A DNA stretch of 64,000 bases, from assembly GCA_045120135.1 (NCBI GenBank), contig JBGVEN010000010.1, forward strand, positions 62,001 to 126,000, in the 5' to 3' direction. Positions 20,344-29,575 of the stretch are shown one piece after another; the first letter of the stretch is position 1; each line of letters begins with the position of its first letter. Source of the DNA: SIG440 sp045120135. GTDB lineage: Bacteria; Bacillota; Clostridia; Monoglobales; Monoglobaceae. The translations under genes and the position numbers were made by a program. Under the pieces are notes generated by a model. That model had not been told where the DNA came from. It ran no database searches and saw only the letters and a list, made by a program, of their open reading frames with translations.

Positions 20344-21477
20344 TTATACGATTTTCCCCTCGAAAATGGTTTTCTTTACATTAAATTTATCATCAACAAT
20401 AATTACATTTGCGGTATTACCTTTTTTAATTCTTCCAAGCTTTGAAAAGCCTACGGCTTTTGCGGGATTTGCGGAAGCATAACGGAATGCGTCACAGATG
20501 GAACATCCGGTGTGCATCATCATATTGCGACACGAAACATCAAGGGTAAGCTGTGTTCCTGCAATATCACCGTGAAAATCAAATATCAGGTCGTGTGCAT
20601 CCTCGCAACCGGGAATGGGCGGACCTCCGGGGAGATCTGCGTCGGCAATGAGGATTATTCTCTCCTTGCCCTTAATCTGGGATATAAGTCTAAGATTGTA
20701 GGGATGAACGTGAACACCGATGGAGTCGCATATAAGCTCTGCATAAATATCGTTGTTATAGTTAACTGTTTCGTCAACACATGCTCCGCGACATTCGGGA
20801 AAGGTCTCAAGTGTTCCGGTTGCGTTTGTATGGTGAGTACCAAGCTTAAGTCCGTAGGGGATAAGCTCTTCGGTCATTTCGGGTTCTGCCTCACTGTGAC
20901 CTACTGCAAAAACAGTGGAGGGGTTTACGCTTTTTGCATACTTCACAAATTCAAGAATGTTTTCACGCTCGGGTGCAACTGCCCATACCTTTGCACGGTC
21001 ACCTGCCATATCAACGATGGGGGCAAATTCTTCTTTTTTTATGTCGCCACGCCACGGATTGTTCTGCTTGTTTGAGCCGTAGTTGGGATTGAGATACGGA
21101 CCTTCCATATAATATCCGGCAAAGTTGCGGAATTCGCCGGCATCAACTGCAGCATCAATCCGCCTCATTGCATCAAGGTACTCTTCGGTATTCATTTTAA
21201 AGTAAAGAGCTGGCATAACCGAGGTAACGCCGTGCAAAAACAGCCATTCTTCACATTTTTTTGCATTTTCTCTGAAACGATATTGTCCGGCTGCGTGGGT
21301 ATGTATTTCAATAAGGCCGGGGCCGACATAATTGCCCTCGGCATCAATAATTTCTGCATCGGCAGGAATATCAAGTTTTTTGCCAAAATCAACTATTTCG
21401 CCATTATCAATAAGAAGTGTTGCATCAGGGATGTAGTGGTCAAGCATAACAAGTGTAGTATTTTTGATAGCAAGCAT
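20344..21477 (-). CDS. nagA: N-acetylglucosamine-6-phosphate deacetylase
   Basis: The 377-residue amidohydrolase converts GlcNAc-6-P to GlcN-6-P. Visible motifs are PGLIEIHTHAAG (metal site, residues 53-64), MEGPYLNP (about 126-133), GHSEAEP, THHTNATG, ELICDSIGVHVHP and LIADADLPGG (catalytic Asp). The H-x-H site reads IEIHTHAAG rather than the common D-x-H-x-HG, a variant that occurs among NagA-like enzymes. AAAGGAG lies before the ATG. No nagB or PTS gene is beside it. Confidence 0.88.
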   Translation of the reverse strand: MLAIKNTTLVMLDHYIPDATLLIDNGEIVDFGKKLDIPADAEIIDAEGNYVGPGLIEIHTHAAGQYRFRENAKKCEEWLFLHGVTSVMPALYFKMNTEEYLDAMRRIDAAVDAGEFRNFAGYYMEGPYLNPNYGSNKQNNPWRGDIKKEEFAPIVDMAGDRAKVWAVAPERENILEFVKYAKSVNPSTVFAVGHSEAEPEMTEELIPYGLKLGTHHTNATGTLETFPECRGACVDETVNYNNDIYAELICDSIGVHVHPYNLRLISQIKGKERIILIADADLPGGPPIPGCEDAHDLIFDFHGDIAGTQLTLDVSCRNMMMHTGCSICDAFRYASANPAKAVGFSKLGRIKKGNTANVIIVDDKFNVKKTIFEGKIV

Positions 21478-21510
21478 CGCAAAAATCTCCTTTAAAATAA
21501 TGTTTTTTTC

Positions 21511-21540
21511 AGCATATCACAACTGCTTATTTAAAGTCAA
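21511..21540 (-). promoter_or_regulatory. Putative nagA promoter
   Basis: On the minus strand TTGACT (21540-21535), an 18-base spacer and TATGCT (21516-21511), 33 bases before the nagA start. It is divergent from the promoter of the metal transporter. Confidence 0.5.
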
Positions 21541-21592
21541 CATATTTTGTGGAATTATGCAAAAACTTCATTAAAAAATTTTTATAATAATA

Positions 21593-21621
21593 TTGAAGAG
21601 AAGTTAAATATATGGTATAAT
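21593..21621 (+). promoter_or_regulatory. Promoter of the ZIP transporter gene
   Basis: TTGAAG (21593-21598), 17 bases, then TATAAT (21616-21621) with extended TGG. The predicted start near 21628 leaves room for the ribosome binding site AAAGGAGG (21639-21646). Confidence 0.75.
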
Positions 21622-21653
21622 GTGAACGTTAAAGTATGAAAGGAGGGAATATT

Positions 21654-22412
21654 GTGGATATTGTTTGGCTGACAGCACTTGGAGTTGGCGGTGCGACTGT
21701 GTTTGGGGCACTTGCGGGATTTGCTTTTAAAAAGCTTTCACATACCTTCAGCGATATTATTCTTTCCTTTGCGGCAGGTGTTATGATGTGTGCCGCTGTA
21801 TTTGGTCTTATCATGCCGTCAATTGACTATGACAACAGTTTTTCGGTGTTTATAACTATTTTTGGAATATTTTGTGGTGCAATGGTGCTGAATATGCTTG
21901 ATAAGATTGTTCCTCATCTGCACAGATTGTCAGGCGTGGATATTGAGGGACATACCGAAAAAAACGAAAAACTGAGCAAGGTGTTGCTTTTTGTTATGGC
22001 AATTGCAATTCATAATCTGCCCGAAGGCATTGCGGCAGGTGTGGGCTTTGGAACAGGCAATACCGCTGAGGCTCTGACTATCGCAGGCGGTATAGCTCTA
22101 CAGAATATTCCTGAGGGCATGGTGATTATCGCACCAATGCTTGCGGCAGGAATGAGCAGAAAACGAACTTTGGTCATTGCGGGTCTTACAGGAGTGGTTG
22201 AGGTAATCGGTACATTTTTAGGCTATTTTGCGGTTAGTATTTCTACGGCAGTTTTGCCGTTTGCACTTGCGTTTGCCGGCGGAACGATGCTTTATGTAGT
22301 GAGTGACGAAATGATTCCGGAAACTCACGGCCACGGCGGAGAGCGTGGGGCAACATATGCGCTGCTCGCAGGTTTTTGTCTTATGCTTTTAATGGATTTT
22401 TATATAGGTTAA
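21654..22412 (+). CDS. ZIP-family metal transporter
   Basis: The 252-residue inner-membrane protein has eight probable helices. ZIP signatures are the pair AIHNLPEGIAAGVGFG (helix 4) and GGIALQNIPEGMVIIAP (helix 5), with metal-binding His, Asn, Pro and Glu; the loop near residues 110-125 carries HLHRLSGVDIEGH. The family imports zinc and other divalent ions. GTG 21654 is chosen because AAAGGAGG precedes it at normal spacing; an ATG at 21636 would lie upstream of that site. Close to ZupT by length. Confidence 0.88.
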   Translation: MDIVWLTALGVGGATVFGALAGFAFKKLSHTFSDIILSFAAGVMMCAAVFGLIMPSIDYDNSFSVFITIFGIFCGAMVLNMLDKIVPHLHRLSGVDIEGHTEKNEKLSKVLLFVMAIAIHNLPEGIAAGVGFGTGNTAEALTIAGGIALQNIPEGMVIIAPMLAAGMSRKRTLVIAGLTGVVEVIGTFLGYFAVSISTAVLPFALAFAGGTMLYVVSDEMIPETHGHGGERGATYALLAGFCLMLLMDFYIG

Positions 22413-22447
22413 AAGGAATAATATGATTTGAAAGGAGGAGAAAATTA

Positions 22448-22603
22448 ATGAAGTATGTTTGCGATGTATGCGGTTATGTATACGACGAAGCAATTGGTGA
22501 TCCTGATAACGGAATTGCTCCCGGCACAAAGTGGGAGGATGTTCCCGAAGATTGGGTATGTCCACTTTGCGGCGTTGGTAAGGACCAGTTTTCAGAAGAG
22601 TAA
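22448..22603 (+). CDS. Rubredoxin
   Basis: A 51-residue iron protein with the two Fe-binding hairpins CDVCGY (residues 5-10) and CPLCGV (38-43), plus the conserved YVYDEAIGDPDNGIAPGT and W residues. Full length for the family. AAAGGAGG precedes the ATG. It lies just before a flavodiiron protein, to which rubredoxin passes electrons for oxygen or nitric oxide reduction. Confidence 0.97.
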   Translation: MKYVCDVCGYVYDEAIGDPDNGIAPGTKWEDVPEDWVCPLCGVGKDQFSEE

Positions 22604-22612
22604 TTAAAACGG

Positions 22613-22634
22613 AGCAGGGAGCAAAATCCCTGCT
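22613..22634 (+). terminator. Hairpin between rubredoxin and flavodiiron genes
   Basis: AGCAGGG (22613-22619) pairs with CCCTGCT (22628-22634). The T-tract is weak (CTGCTTT), so it likely reduces rather than stops transcription into the next gene, or marks an mRNA processing site. Confidence 0.5.
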
Positions 22635-22658
22635 CTGCTTTAAGAATGGAGGTAAAAA

Positions 22659-23813
22659 ATGAAAATTACTGATGAAATATTGTATATAGGAGTAAATGAC
22701 CATAGCATTGACTTGTTCGAGGGTCAATATGTGGTTGAAAATGGCATGGCCTATAATTCATATATAATTTGTGACAAAAGTACGGCCGTTCTTGATACGG
22801 TAGATAAAAAATTTGGAGACGAATGGCTTGAAAATATAGAAAAAATTCTTGGTAAAAGCTCGCCGGACTATTTGGTTGTTCATCATATGGAGCCTGACCA
22901 TTCGGCAAATATAGACCGGTTTATGAAAAAGTACAGCTCAGCAAAAATAGTTGCGAGCAGTAAAGCTTTTGTTATGATGAAGCAATTCTTTGGAACTGAT
23001 TATGCGGAAAGACAGGTTATAGTTTCTGACGGAGATGTATTAAATCTTGGTTCACATGAACTGACATTTATTACAGCACCGATGGTTCATTGGCCCGAGG
23101 TGATTTTAAGTTATGAAAAATCAACTAAAACACTATTCTCAGCCGATGCATTCGGTAAGTTTGGTGCCTTGGATGTTGACGAGGAATGGGACTGCGAAGC
23201 CCGTCGTTATTATATTGGTATAGTGGGTAAGTACGGCGCACAGGTACAAAGCTTACTTAAAAAGGCACAAGGTCTTGAAATCGGCAGAATTTGTCCTTTA
23301 CACGGACCTGTACTTACAGAAAATCTTGAGCATTATGTAGAATTATATGATATATGGTCTTCATACCGTCCTGAAACTAAAGGTGTAATGATTGCATATA
23401 CCTCCGTATATGGCAATACCGAACATGCGGTAAAGCTTTTGGAGGAAGAACTCAAAAACCTTGGTTGTGAAAAGATTGCATTATCTGACCTTGCAAGATG
23501 TGATATGGCGGAAGCGGTAGAGGACGCATTTCGCTATGACAGGATTGTTCTTGCAACTACAACCTACAATGCGGATGTATTCCCGTTTATGAAAGAGTTC
23601 ATAAATCATTTGACTGAACGCAACTTTCAGAATCGCACGGTAGGAATAATAGAAAATGGTTCTTGGGCGCCTATGGCTGAAAAGACCATTAAAGCAATGC
23701 TTGAAAAATCAAAAAATATAACTTATACCGAGTCAGGAGTTCATATTAAATCGGCAGTATCAGCTGAAAATCGGACAGAAATTTCAAATCTTGCAAAAGA
23801 ACTGTGCAAGTAG
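22659..23813 (+). CDS. Flavodiiron protein (FprA-type oxygen/NO reductase)
   Basis: A 384-residue protein: an N-terminal metallo-beta-lactamase-like domain with diiron ligands in HHMEPDHS (residues 75-82), TAPMVHWPEV and LHGP, and a C-terminal flavodoxin domain beginning about residue 245 (MIAYTSVYGNTEHAV, FMN phosphate loop). It reduces O2 to water or NO to N2O, protecting anaerobes. The rubredoxin gene directly upstream is its electron donor. AATGGAGG precedes the ATG. Confidence 0.95.
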   Translation: MKITDEILYIGVNDHSIDLFEGQYVVENGMAYNSYIICDKSTAVLDTVDKKFGDEWLENIEKILGKSSPDYLVVHHMEPDHSANIDRFMKKYSSAKIVASSKAFVMMKQFFGTDYAERQVIVSDGDVLNLGSHELTFITAPMVHWPEVILSYEKSTKTLFSADAFGKFGALDVDEEWDCEARRYYIGIVGKYGAQVQSLLKKAQGLEIGRICPLHGPVLTENLEHYVELYDIWSSYRPETKGVMIAYTSVYGNTEHAVKLLEEELKNLGCEKIALSDLARCDMAEAVEDAFRYDRIVLATTTYNADVFPFMKEFINHLTERNFQNRTVGIIENGSWAPMAEKTIKAMLEKSKNITYTESGVHIKSAVSAENRTEISNLAKELCK

Positions 23814-23887
23814 ATCTAAAAGAGAAAAAATTATTACAACAGTAATGACATACGAATTTGTTTAAACAAGATAAAGAGGGTAAGTTT

Positions 23888-24790
23888 ATGAATGACAAAA
23901 AGACACTTATGGCAACACTTGCGGCGCTTTTGGCGCAGGTGATATTCGGACTCAGTTTTATGTTTACAAAGCTTGCCCTTGATTTTGCTTCGCCGCTAAC
24001 GGTCATTGCGGACAGATACATAGTTGCGTTTTTGGGGTTGACGGCGGTAATGCTTATTTCACGAAAAACGGTAAGGTTGGGGAAAAATCTTTGGAAGCTT
24101 GTTATGATGTCACTTTTTCAGCCGGTTTTGTATTTTATTTTTGAAAGCTACGGAATCAGTATGACTACAAGTGCGTTTTCGTCCATAATGATTTCCCTTA
24201 TACCGGTTGTTTCTATGCTTTCGGGTATATTTGTGCTGAAAGAAGTACCATCACCGATGCAGTATGTGTTTATGTCCCTTTCTGTTTTTGGCGTTATTGT
24301 TATGGCGCTTGCCGGAAAGTCGGACGGAACGGTAACAACACTTGGGATGATTTTGTTGTTTGGGGCGGTTATTTCCTCGGTAATATTTAATATTTCTAGC
24401 AGAAAAATATCAAAGGAGTTCACTGCCTTTGAGCGTACATATGCTATGACGGTTATAGGACTGGTTGTGTTTTTGTCAATATCATTTGTCGAGAATATAG
24501 GAAACCCGACTGCTGTAGTTTCGTCTTTTATGTCGTCTCGTTTTTGCGGTGCGATAGTATATCTTGGATTGATGTCATCGGTTGCTGCATTTTTGCTTCT
24601 GAATTATGCCAATACTCATCTGCCTGTTGCGAAAACAACTGTATTTTCAAATATCACAACGGTTGTTTCGGTTGTTGCGGGCGTTGTGTTTTTGAACGAA
24701 AAATTTTCCGTTTCAACGGTTATATCTACCATAATGATTGTTGTCGGTGTGTGCGGTGTGCAGCTTCTTGCTACCAAAAGCCGGGTATAG
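23888..24790 (+). CDS. EamA-family (DMT) transporter, first of a pair
   Basis: A 300-residue membrane protein with ten probable helices in two EamA halves, as shown by repeated hydrophobic segments separated by short loops (for example SFMFTKLALDFASPLTVIADRYIVAF and SSVAAFLLLNYANTHLP). The family exports or imports small metabolites; the substrate is not readable from sequence. ATG 23888 follows AGAGGGTAAG. It is followed after nine bases by a second EamA gene, so the two may act together or have arisen by duplication. Confidence 0.85.
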   Translation: MNDKKTLMATLAALLAQVIFGLSFMFTKLALDFASPLTVIADRYIVAFLGLTAVMLISRKTVRLGKNLWKLVMMSLFQPVLYFIFESYGISMTTSAFSSIMISLIPVVSMLSGIFVLKEVPSPMQYVFMSLSVFGVIVMALAGKSDGTVTTLGMILLFGAVISSVIFNISSRKISKEFTAFERTYAMTVIGLVVFLSISFVENIGNPTAVVSSFMSSRFCGAIVYLGLMSSVAAFLLLNYANTHLPVAKTTVFSNITTVVSVVAGVVFLNEKFSVSTVISTIMIVVGVCGVQLLATKSRV

Positions 24791-24799
24791 GAGAAATAT

Positions 24800-25675
24800 A
24801 TGATGAAAAAAATGTCGTTTATTTATATAGTTTTGGCAAGTGTTCTTTGGGGAACTTCGGGGATTTTTGTACATTATCTCGCCCCGTTCGGATTTACTTC
24901 GCTCCAGATGACCTGTATCAGAAGTGTGGTTGCATTTTTGTCAATGTTTTTATACATGCTTATATTTAACAGAAATTTGTTTCGGGCAAGTGTCAAAGAA
25001 ACTATTCTGTTTTCGCTTGGCGGCGTTTCGTTCTTTGGCACAGCAAGCTGTTATTTTTATTCGATGCAAGCAACTTCAATATCGACAGCTGTTGTTCTTA
25101 TGTATACAGCACCCATTTTTGTAATGATTTATTCGGTTTTATTCTTAGGCGAAAAGCTCACTAAAATCAAGACTGTTTCGGTAGCGCTGATGATAGTGGG
25201 ATGCGCTTTGGTTTCCGGAGTTATTGGCGGTCTTAAGTTCAATGTTGTAGGTATCCTGTTTGGCTTTCTTTCAGGGATTTTATATAGTGCATATAATATT
25301 ATCACAAAGATTAATATGCAAAATAAAAGCAATCCAATTTCGGCGAATTTTTATGGATTTTTGGCGGCATCAATTGTGTCGCTTTTGGTGTGTAATCCGA
25401 GTGTAATGCCTGAACTTGCTATGCAAAAACCGATATTTATACTACCTGTTATGCTGGGGTTGGGGCTTTTTACCTGTATATTTCCGTATTTTCTGTATAC
25501 ACTTGCTCTCAGGGTTATTCCGGCAGGAACAGCCTCATCACTTGGAATAATTGAGCCGATGTCCGCAACTATATTCAGTATTTTGCTCTTTGGTGAAAAA
25601 CTAAGCGCTTTTTCAGCTGTTGGAATGTTATTGATTTTAGTTGCAGTTTATCTCCTGAGCAAAAACGAGGAGTAA
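24800..25675 (+). CDS. EamA-family (DMT) transporter, second of a pair
   Basis: A 291-residue membrane protein with ten probable helices, including the typical VLWGTSGIFVHYLAPFGF opening and the late SSLGIIEPMSATIFSILLFGEKLSAF motif. The E-P in the last segment is characteristic of EamA halves. Transport substrate unknown. TAGGAG precedes the ATG. The preceding gene ends only nine bases upstream, so both genes are probably co-transcribed. Confidence 0.88.
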   Translation: MMKKMSFIYIVLASVLWGTSGIFVHYLAPFGFTSLQMTCIRSVVAFLSMFLYMLIFNRNLFRASVKETILFSLGGVSFFGTASCYFYSMQATSISTAVVLMYTAPIFVMIYSVLFLGEKLTKIKTVSVALMIVGCALVSGVIGGLKFNVVGILFGFLSGILYSAYNIITKINMQNKSNPISANFYGFLAASIVSLLVCNPSVMPELAMQKPIFILPVMLGLGLFTCIFPYFLYTLALRVIPAGTASSLGIIEPMSATIFSILLFGEKLSAFSAVGMLLILVAVYLLSKNEE

Positions 25676-25703
25676 AAAAGTCTTAAAAAAATTCAAAAAA
25701 CTC

Positions 25704-25732
25704 TTGCAAATTGTGGAACAATGTGTTATTAT
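25704..25732 (+). promoter_or_regulatory. Promoter of tRNA-Leu
   Basis: TTGCAA (25704-25709), 17 bases, TATTAT (25727-25732). The tRNA begins 13 bases after the -10 element. Confidence 0.65.
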
Positions 25733-25745
25733 ATATGAGTTGTAT

Positions 25746-25832
25746 GCGGTCATGGCGGAATTGGCAGACGCGCATGGTTCAGGTCCATGTGCTCGCAAGG
25801 GCATGGAGGTTCAAGTCCTCTTGGCCGCACCA
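25746..25832 (+). tRNA. tRNA-Leu (anticodon CAG)
   Basis: The 87-nt sequence folds with acceptor strands GCGGTCA/TGGCCGC, a D-arm containing GAATTGGCAGAC, anticodon arm CATGG-TTCAGGT-CCATG giving CAG, the long variable arm of a class II tRNA (GTGCTCGCAAGGGCAT), T-loop TTCAAGT and an encoded ACCA end. CAG reads CUG codons. It lies 78 bases upstream of htpG. Confidence 0.97.
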
Positions 25833-25910
25833 AACTTACAGGCAATCGGACGGTGGGTTCGGTTGCTTGTTTGCTTTAAAAACGAATAAGTACGAAAGAA
25901 GGTCCTAATT

Positions 25911-27830
25911 TTGGCAAAGAAACAGTTTAAGGCAGAGTCGAAACGACTTCTTGACCTTATGATTAATTCAATCTACACACACAAGGAGATTTTTCTCCGT
26001 GAAATTATCTCAAATGCAAGTGATGCGCTGGATAAGCTTTGCTATCTGTCACTTACTGATGATTCTGTAGGTATGAGCCGCAGCGAATTTTGCATTACGG
26101 TAAAAACCGATAAGGAAAAACGCATAATTACCGTTTCGGATAACGGTATTGGTATGAATAAAGAGGATATGGAAAAGAACCTCGGCGTGATTGCCAACAG
26201 TGGCTCGTTTAAGTTTAAAAATGACCTTAGCGACGAGAATAAGAAAGAAAACGACATTGACATAATCGGTCAGTTCGGCGTAGGTTTTTACTCCGCATTT
26301 ATGGTTAGTGATAAAGTAGAGGTTATTTCAAAAGCCTTTGGCGAGGCTACTGCCAATAAGTGGGAATCCTCTGGTGCTGACGGCTATACAATAACAGATG
26401 CTGAAAAGGATAGTGTGGGAACAGATATAATAATGTATATCAAAGAGGATGCTGATGGCGAAAATTACAGCGAATTTCTCGAAGACTACAGACTCCGTGC
26501 ACTTATCAAAAAGTATTCTGATTATATCAGATACCCCATCAAAATGGATATTGAAAAGACACGCAGTGTTAAAACGGATGAAGTAGACGAACAGGGCAAC
26601 AAAAAGACCAAGACCGAAACCTATATCGAGATTGAAACTGTTAATAGTATGATTCCTATCTGGCAGAGGAATAAGGCTGAGGTCTCGGACGATGAGTGTA
26701 AAGCGTTTTACAAGGAACACTTCTTTGATGTGGAAGACCCTGCCAGGGTTATCCGTGTAAACGCCGAGGGTGCGGTTGAGTATAAGGCAATGCTTTTTGT
26801 TCCGCAGAAAGCACCATATGGATACTTCACTAAGGATTTTGAAAAGGGACTTCAGCTTTATACAAGCGGAGTGCTTATTATGGATAAGTGCGGGGATTTA
26901 ATCCCCGAACACTTTAGGTTTGTAAAGGGTGTTGTTGATTCGCAGAATTTGTCGCTTAATATCTCCCGTGAAATTCTTCAACACGATAAACAGCTTAAAG
27001 TGATTGCAACCAATCTTGAAAAGAAAATAAAGGCGGAACTTAAAAAAATGATGTCAGATGACCGCGAAATGTACGAAAAGTTCTGGCAGGCATTTGGCGT
27101 TCAGCTTAAGTATGGAGTTGTGAATGATTTCGGTATGCATAGGGACTTGCTTTCCGACCTGTTGCTTTTCCATTCATCAACCGAGCAGAAGCTTGTATCT
27201 CTTGCAGAGTATATTTCCCGTATGCCTGAAGAACAGAAGTTTGTTTATTATGCAAGCGGTGATTCGGTTGTAAAAATTGACCAGCTTCCCCAAACCGAGC
27301 AGGTAAAAGATAAGGGATACGAAATACTTTATCTTACCGACAGCGTTGACGAATTTGTTATGCAGATACTAAATGGCTATCAGGATAAGCAGTTTAAATC
27401 TGTTAACGATAATGATTTGGGACTCGAAACAGATGACGTGAAAAAGGAAATAGAAAAATCAGCCGAGGAAAATAAGGAACTTCTTGAGTTTGTTAAGGAA
27501 GCACTTTCGGGCGAGGTTGAAAGTGTAAAGCTTTCCAACAAGCTGAAAAGTCACCCTGTTTGTCTTACAACGGAAGGCCCTGTAACGCTGGAAATGGAAA
27601 AGTACTTTAAGTCAATCCACGGTGGGGAGAACATGCAGGCTAAGGCTCAAAAAGTGCTTGAAATTAATCCGAACCACAAGGTTTTAGAATCACTTAAGAC
27701 TGCCTTTGAAAAAGATAAGGAAAAGGCAAAAAAATACGCTAAAATCCTTTATGCTCAAAGCTTACTTATTGCCGGGCTAGACATTGAAAACCCTGCAGAA
27801 TACGCAGATTTAGTTTGTGAATTGATGTAA
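25911..27830 (+). CDS. htpG: Chaperone HtpG (Hsp90)
   Basis: 639 residues, full length. The N-terminal GHKL ATPase shows LREIISNASDALDKL (about 24-38), DNGIGM (about 77-82) and GQFGVGFYSAFMVSD (about 118-132), followed by middle and C-terminal dimerisation regions (ILYAQSLLIAGLDIENPAEYA at the end). TTG start with GAAAGAAGG upstream. It helps fold proteins under stress. No heat-shock operator could be recognised upstream. Confidence 0.97.
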   Translation: MAKKQFKAESKRLLDLMINSIYTHKEIFLREIISNASDALDKLCYLSLTDDSVGMSRSEFCITVKTDKEKRIITVSDNGIGMNKEDMEKNLGVIANSGSFKFKNDLSDENKKENDIDIIGQFGVGFYSAFMVSDKVEVISKAFGEATANKWESSGADGYTITDAEKDSVGTDIIMYIKEDADGENYSEFLEDYRLRALIKKYSDYIRYPIKMDIEKTRSVKTDEVDEQGNKKTKTETYIEIETVNSMIPIWQRNKAEVSDDECKAFYKEHFFDVEDPARVIRVNAEGAVEYKAMLFVPQKAPYGYFTKDFEKGLQLYTSGVLIMDKCGDLIPEHFRFVKGVVDSQNLSLNISREILQHDKQLKVIATNLEKKIKAELKKMMSDDREMYEKFWQAFGVQLKYGVVNDFGMHRDLLSDLLLFHSSTEQKLVSLAEYISRMPEEQKFVYYASGDSVVKIDQLPQTEQVKDKGYEILYLTDSVDEFVMQILNGYQDKQFKSVNDNDLGLETDDVKKEIEKSAEENKELLEFVKEALSGEVESVKLSNKLKSHPVCLTTEGPVTLEMEKYFKSIHGGENMQAKAQKVLEINPNHKVLESLKTAFEKDKEKAKKYAKILYAQSLLIAGLDIENPAEYADLVCELM

Positions 27831-27832
27831 AT

Positions 27833-27866
27833 AAAAAAGTCCTCTGCTGTAGCAGAGGACTTTTTT
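27833..27866. terminator. Bidirectional terminator between htpG and the putP-like gene
   Basis: AAAAAAGTCCTCTGCT and AGCAGAGGACTTTTTT form a 16-bp palindromic hairpin that serves both convergent genes. Confidence 0.88.
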
Positions 27867-27879
27867 ATTGCTAATATTA

Positions 27880-29409
27880 TTAAGCAACAACTTCTTCAAA
27901 TTCTTTTGTTATTTCTTCAGAGGGCTTCTTAGTAAGAAGTGAAACAACAACAATTACAATAGAAGAAATGATAAATGCAGGGAGAAGTTCGTAGATTGCA
28001 AATGCACCGCCGAGCTTTGCAATAACAAGCTTCCAAACAAATACCATTATACCGCCGGAAAGCATACCGCAGATAGCACCTGCGTAGGTTGTTCTCTTCC
28101 AGAATAGTGAGAACAGCATAAGCGGACCGAATGTCGCACCGAAGCCTGCCCACGCAAATGAGGTAATACCAAAGATTGTGCTGTTTGCATCCCAGGCGAT
28201 TGCCATAGCAACTATTGTGATTGCGGTCATTGCAATTCTTGATACCCACATAATTTCTTTATCACTTGCGTTCTTTTTAAAGATACCGTGATAAATGTTT
28301 TCTGCCAGAGCGGATGTTGAAATCAGGAGGTATGAGTCAGAAGAACTGATTGATGCAGCAAGGATACCGGCACAAGCAAATCCGGCAAGGATAGGCGGCA
28401 AATATGTGGTCGACATATCAATAAAGATGTTTTCAGCCGCAGCGTTTGAAGTGTAATTGATACCAACAACGCTTCTGCCGACAATACCAATAAGAACAGC
28501 CGCTGACATTGCGATAAACAGCCAGATGCAAGCTACACGGCGTGAACGCTTAAGTTCTTTTGCGTCGCGAATACCCATAAATCTGAGAAGTACCTGTGGC
28601 ATACCGAAATAACCAAAGCCCCAGGCAAGGCACGAACAGATTGAAAGGAATGAATATGATTTACCTGCGCCAAAGGTGTTTGCAACTTCTGTTGAAGGAC
28701 TTGCGGTTGAGAAGAACGATAAATATCCGTCAATGTTCTTTGCATTTTCAATAACCTGTGCCCATCCGCCGGCGTTAATAATTGCAAGAACAAAAATAAC
28801 AACAAGTGCAATAACCATAACGATTGCCTGCATAAAGTCGGAAGCACTTTCAGCAAGAAAACCGCCGAGGAAAGTGTAAAGCAGAACAAATACAGCTGCT
28901 GCAATCATCATTCCGTGGTATGAATTTTCCATTCCAAAAAGATTCATAAACAGCTTTCCGCAAGCAGCCAGGCACTGACCTGCATAAACAGTAAAGAAGA
29001 TGATAATAAAGAGTGATGAAATAATGAGAATTATATTACTCTTTTCGTGGAAACGCTTTGAGAAGAAGCCGGGAATGGTAATAGCATCAACTTTAACGCT
29101 GTAATTGCGGAGCCGCTTTGAAACGATAAGCCAGTTGAAGTATGTACCTACAAAAAGACCGATTGCTGTCCAGCCTGCATCAGCAAGACCAGTCCAGTAA
29201 GCAAGACCGGGAAGACCCATAAGAAGCCAACCGGACATATCCGAAGCTTCTGCACTGAATGCCGCAACCCACGGACCCAATGAACGACCGCCAAGGAAGT
29301 AACTCTCAGCATTTTTGTTTGAACGCTTTGCAAAGAAAATACCAATGCCAACAACTGCAGCCATGTATATTATCATTGCGATAAGGTGTTGAATATTTGC
29401 ACCTGACAT
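27880..29409 (-). CDS. putP: Sodium/proline symporter (PutP-type SSS family)
   Basis: A 509-residue membrane protein with about thirteen helices. SSS-family and PutP features include SNKNAESYFLGGRSLGPWVAAFSAEASDMSGWLLMGLPG near the N-terminus, CAGILAASISSSDSYLLISTSALAENIY (helix 8 region) and GFGYFGMPQVLLRFMGI. The SSSDS and ASDMSGW elements contribute to Na+ binding in the family. Proline is the most likely substrate. AAAGGATG precedes the ATG. Confidence 0.88.
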   Translation of the reverse strand: MSGANIQHLIAMIIYMAAVVGIGIFFAKRSNKNAESYFLGGRSLGPWVAAFSAEASDMSGWLLMGLPGLAYWTGLADAGWTAIGLFVGTYFNWLIVSKRLRNYSVKVDAITIPGFFSKRFHEKSNIILIISSLFIIIFFTVYAGQCLAACGKLFMNLFGMENSYHGMMIAAAVFVLLYTFLGGFLAESASDFMQAIVMVIALVVIFVLAIINAGGWAQVIENAKNIDGYLSFFSTASPSTEVANTFGAGKSYSFLSICSCLAWGFGYFGMPQVLLRFMGIRDAKELKRSRRVACIWLFIAMSAAVLIGIVGRSVVGINYTSNAAAENIFIDMSTTYLPPILAGFACAGILAASISSSDSYLLISTSALAENIYHGIFKKNASDKEIMWVSRIAMTAITIVAMAIAWDANSTIFGITSFAWAGFGATFGPLMLFSLFWKRTTYAGAICGMLSGGIMVFVWKLVIAKLGGAFAIYELLPAFIISSIVIVVVSLLTKKPSEEITKEFEEVVA

Positions 29410-29510
29410 AAAAACACATCCTTTATATTTTTTTATTCCAAACTGTTTACCATTTTACCGAAATTAAACATAAAAGTCAACCTTAAGATTAAGAAAAACT
29501 GTGATTATAC

Positions 29511-29539
29511 TTGACTTTTTGCAAATATTGGAATATTAT
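29511..29539 (+). promoter_or_regulatory. Promoter of the LysR-copA operon
   Basis: TTGACT (29511-29516), a 17-base spacer and TATTAT (29534-29539), 37 bases before the GTG start. The 166-bp gap 29410-29575 is shared with the divergent putP-like gene. Confidence 0.7.
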
Positions 29540-29575
29540 ATAAGAAAAACTGATATAAATCTTGGGTGATAAGCT

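Noticed and set aside
20512..21075. 187-codon plus-strand ORF opposite nagA
   Set aside because: It mirrors nagA codons on the other strand, and nagA has clear catalytic motifs and a ribosome binding site.
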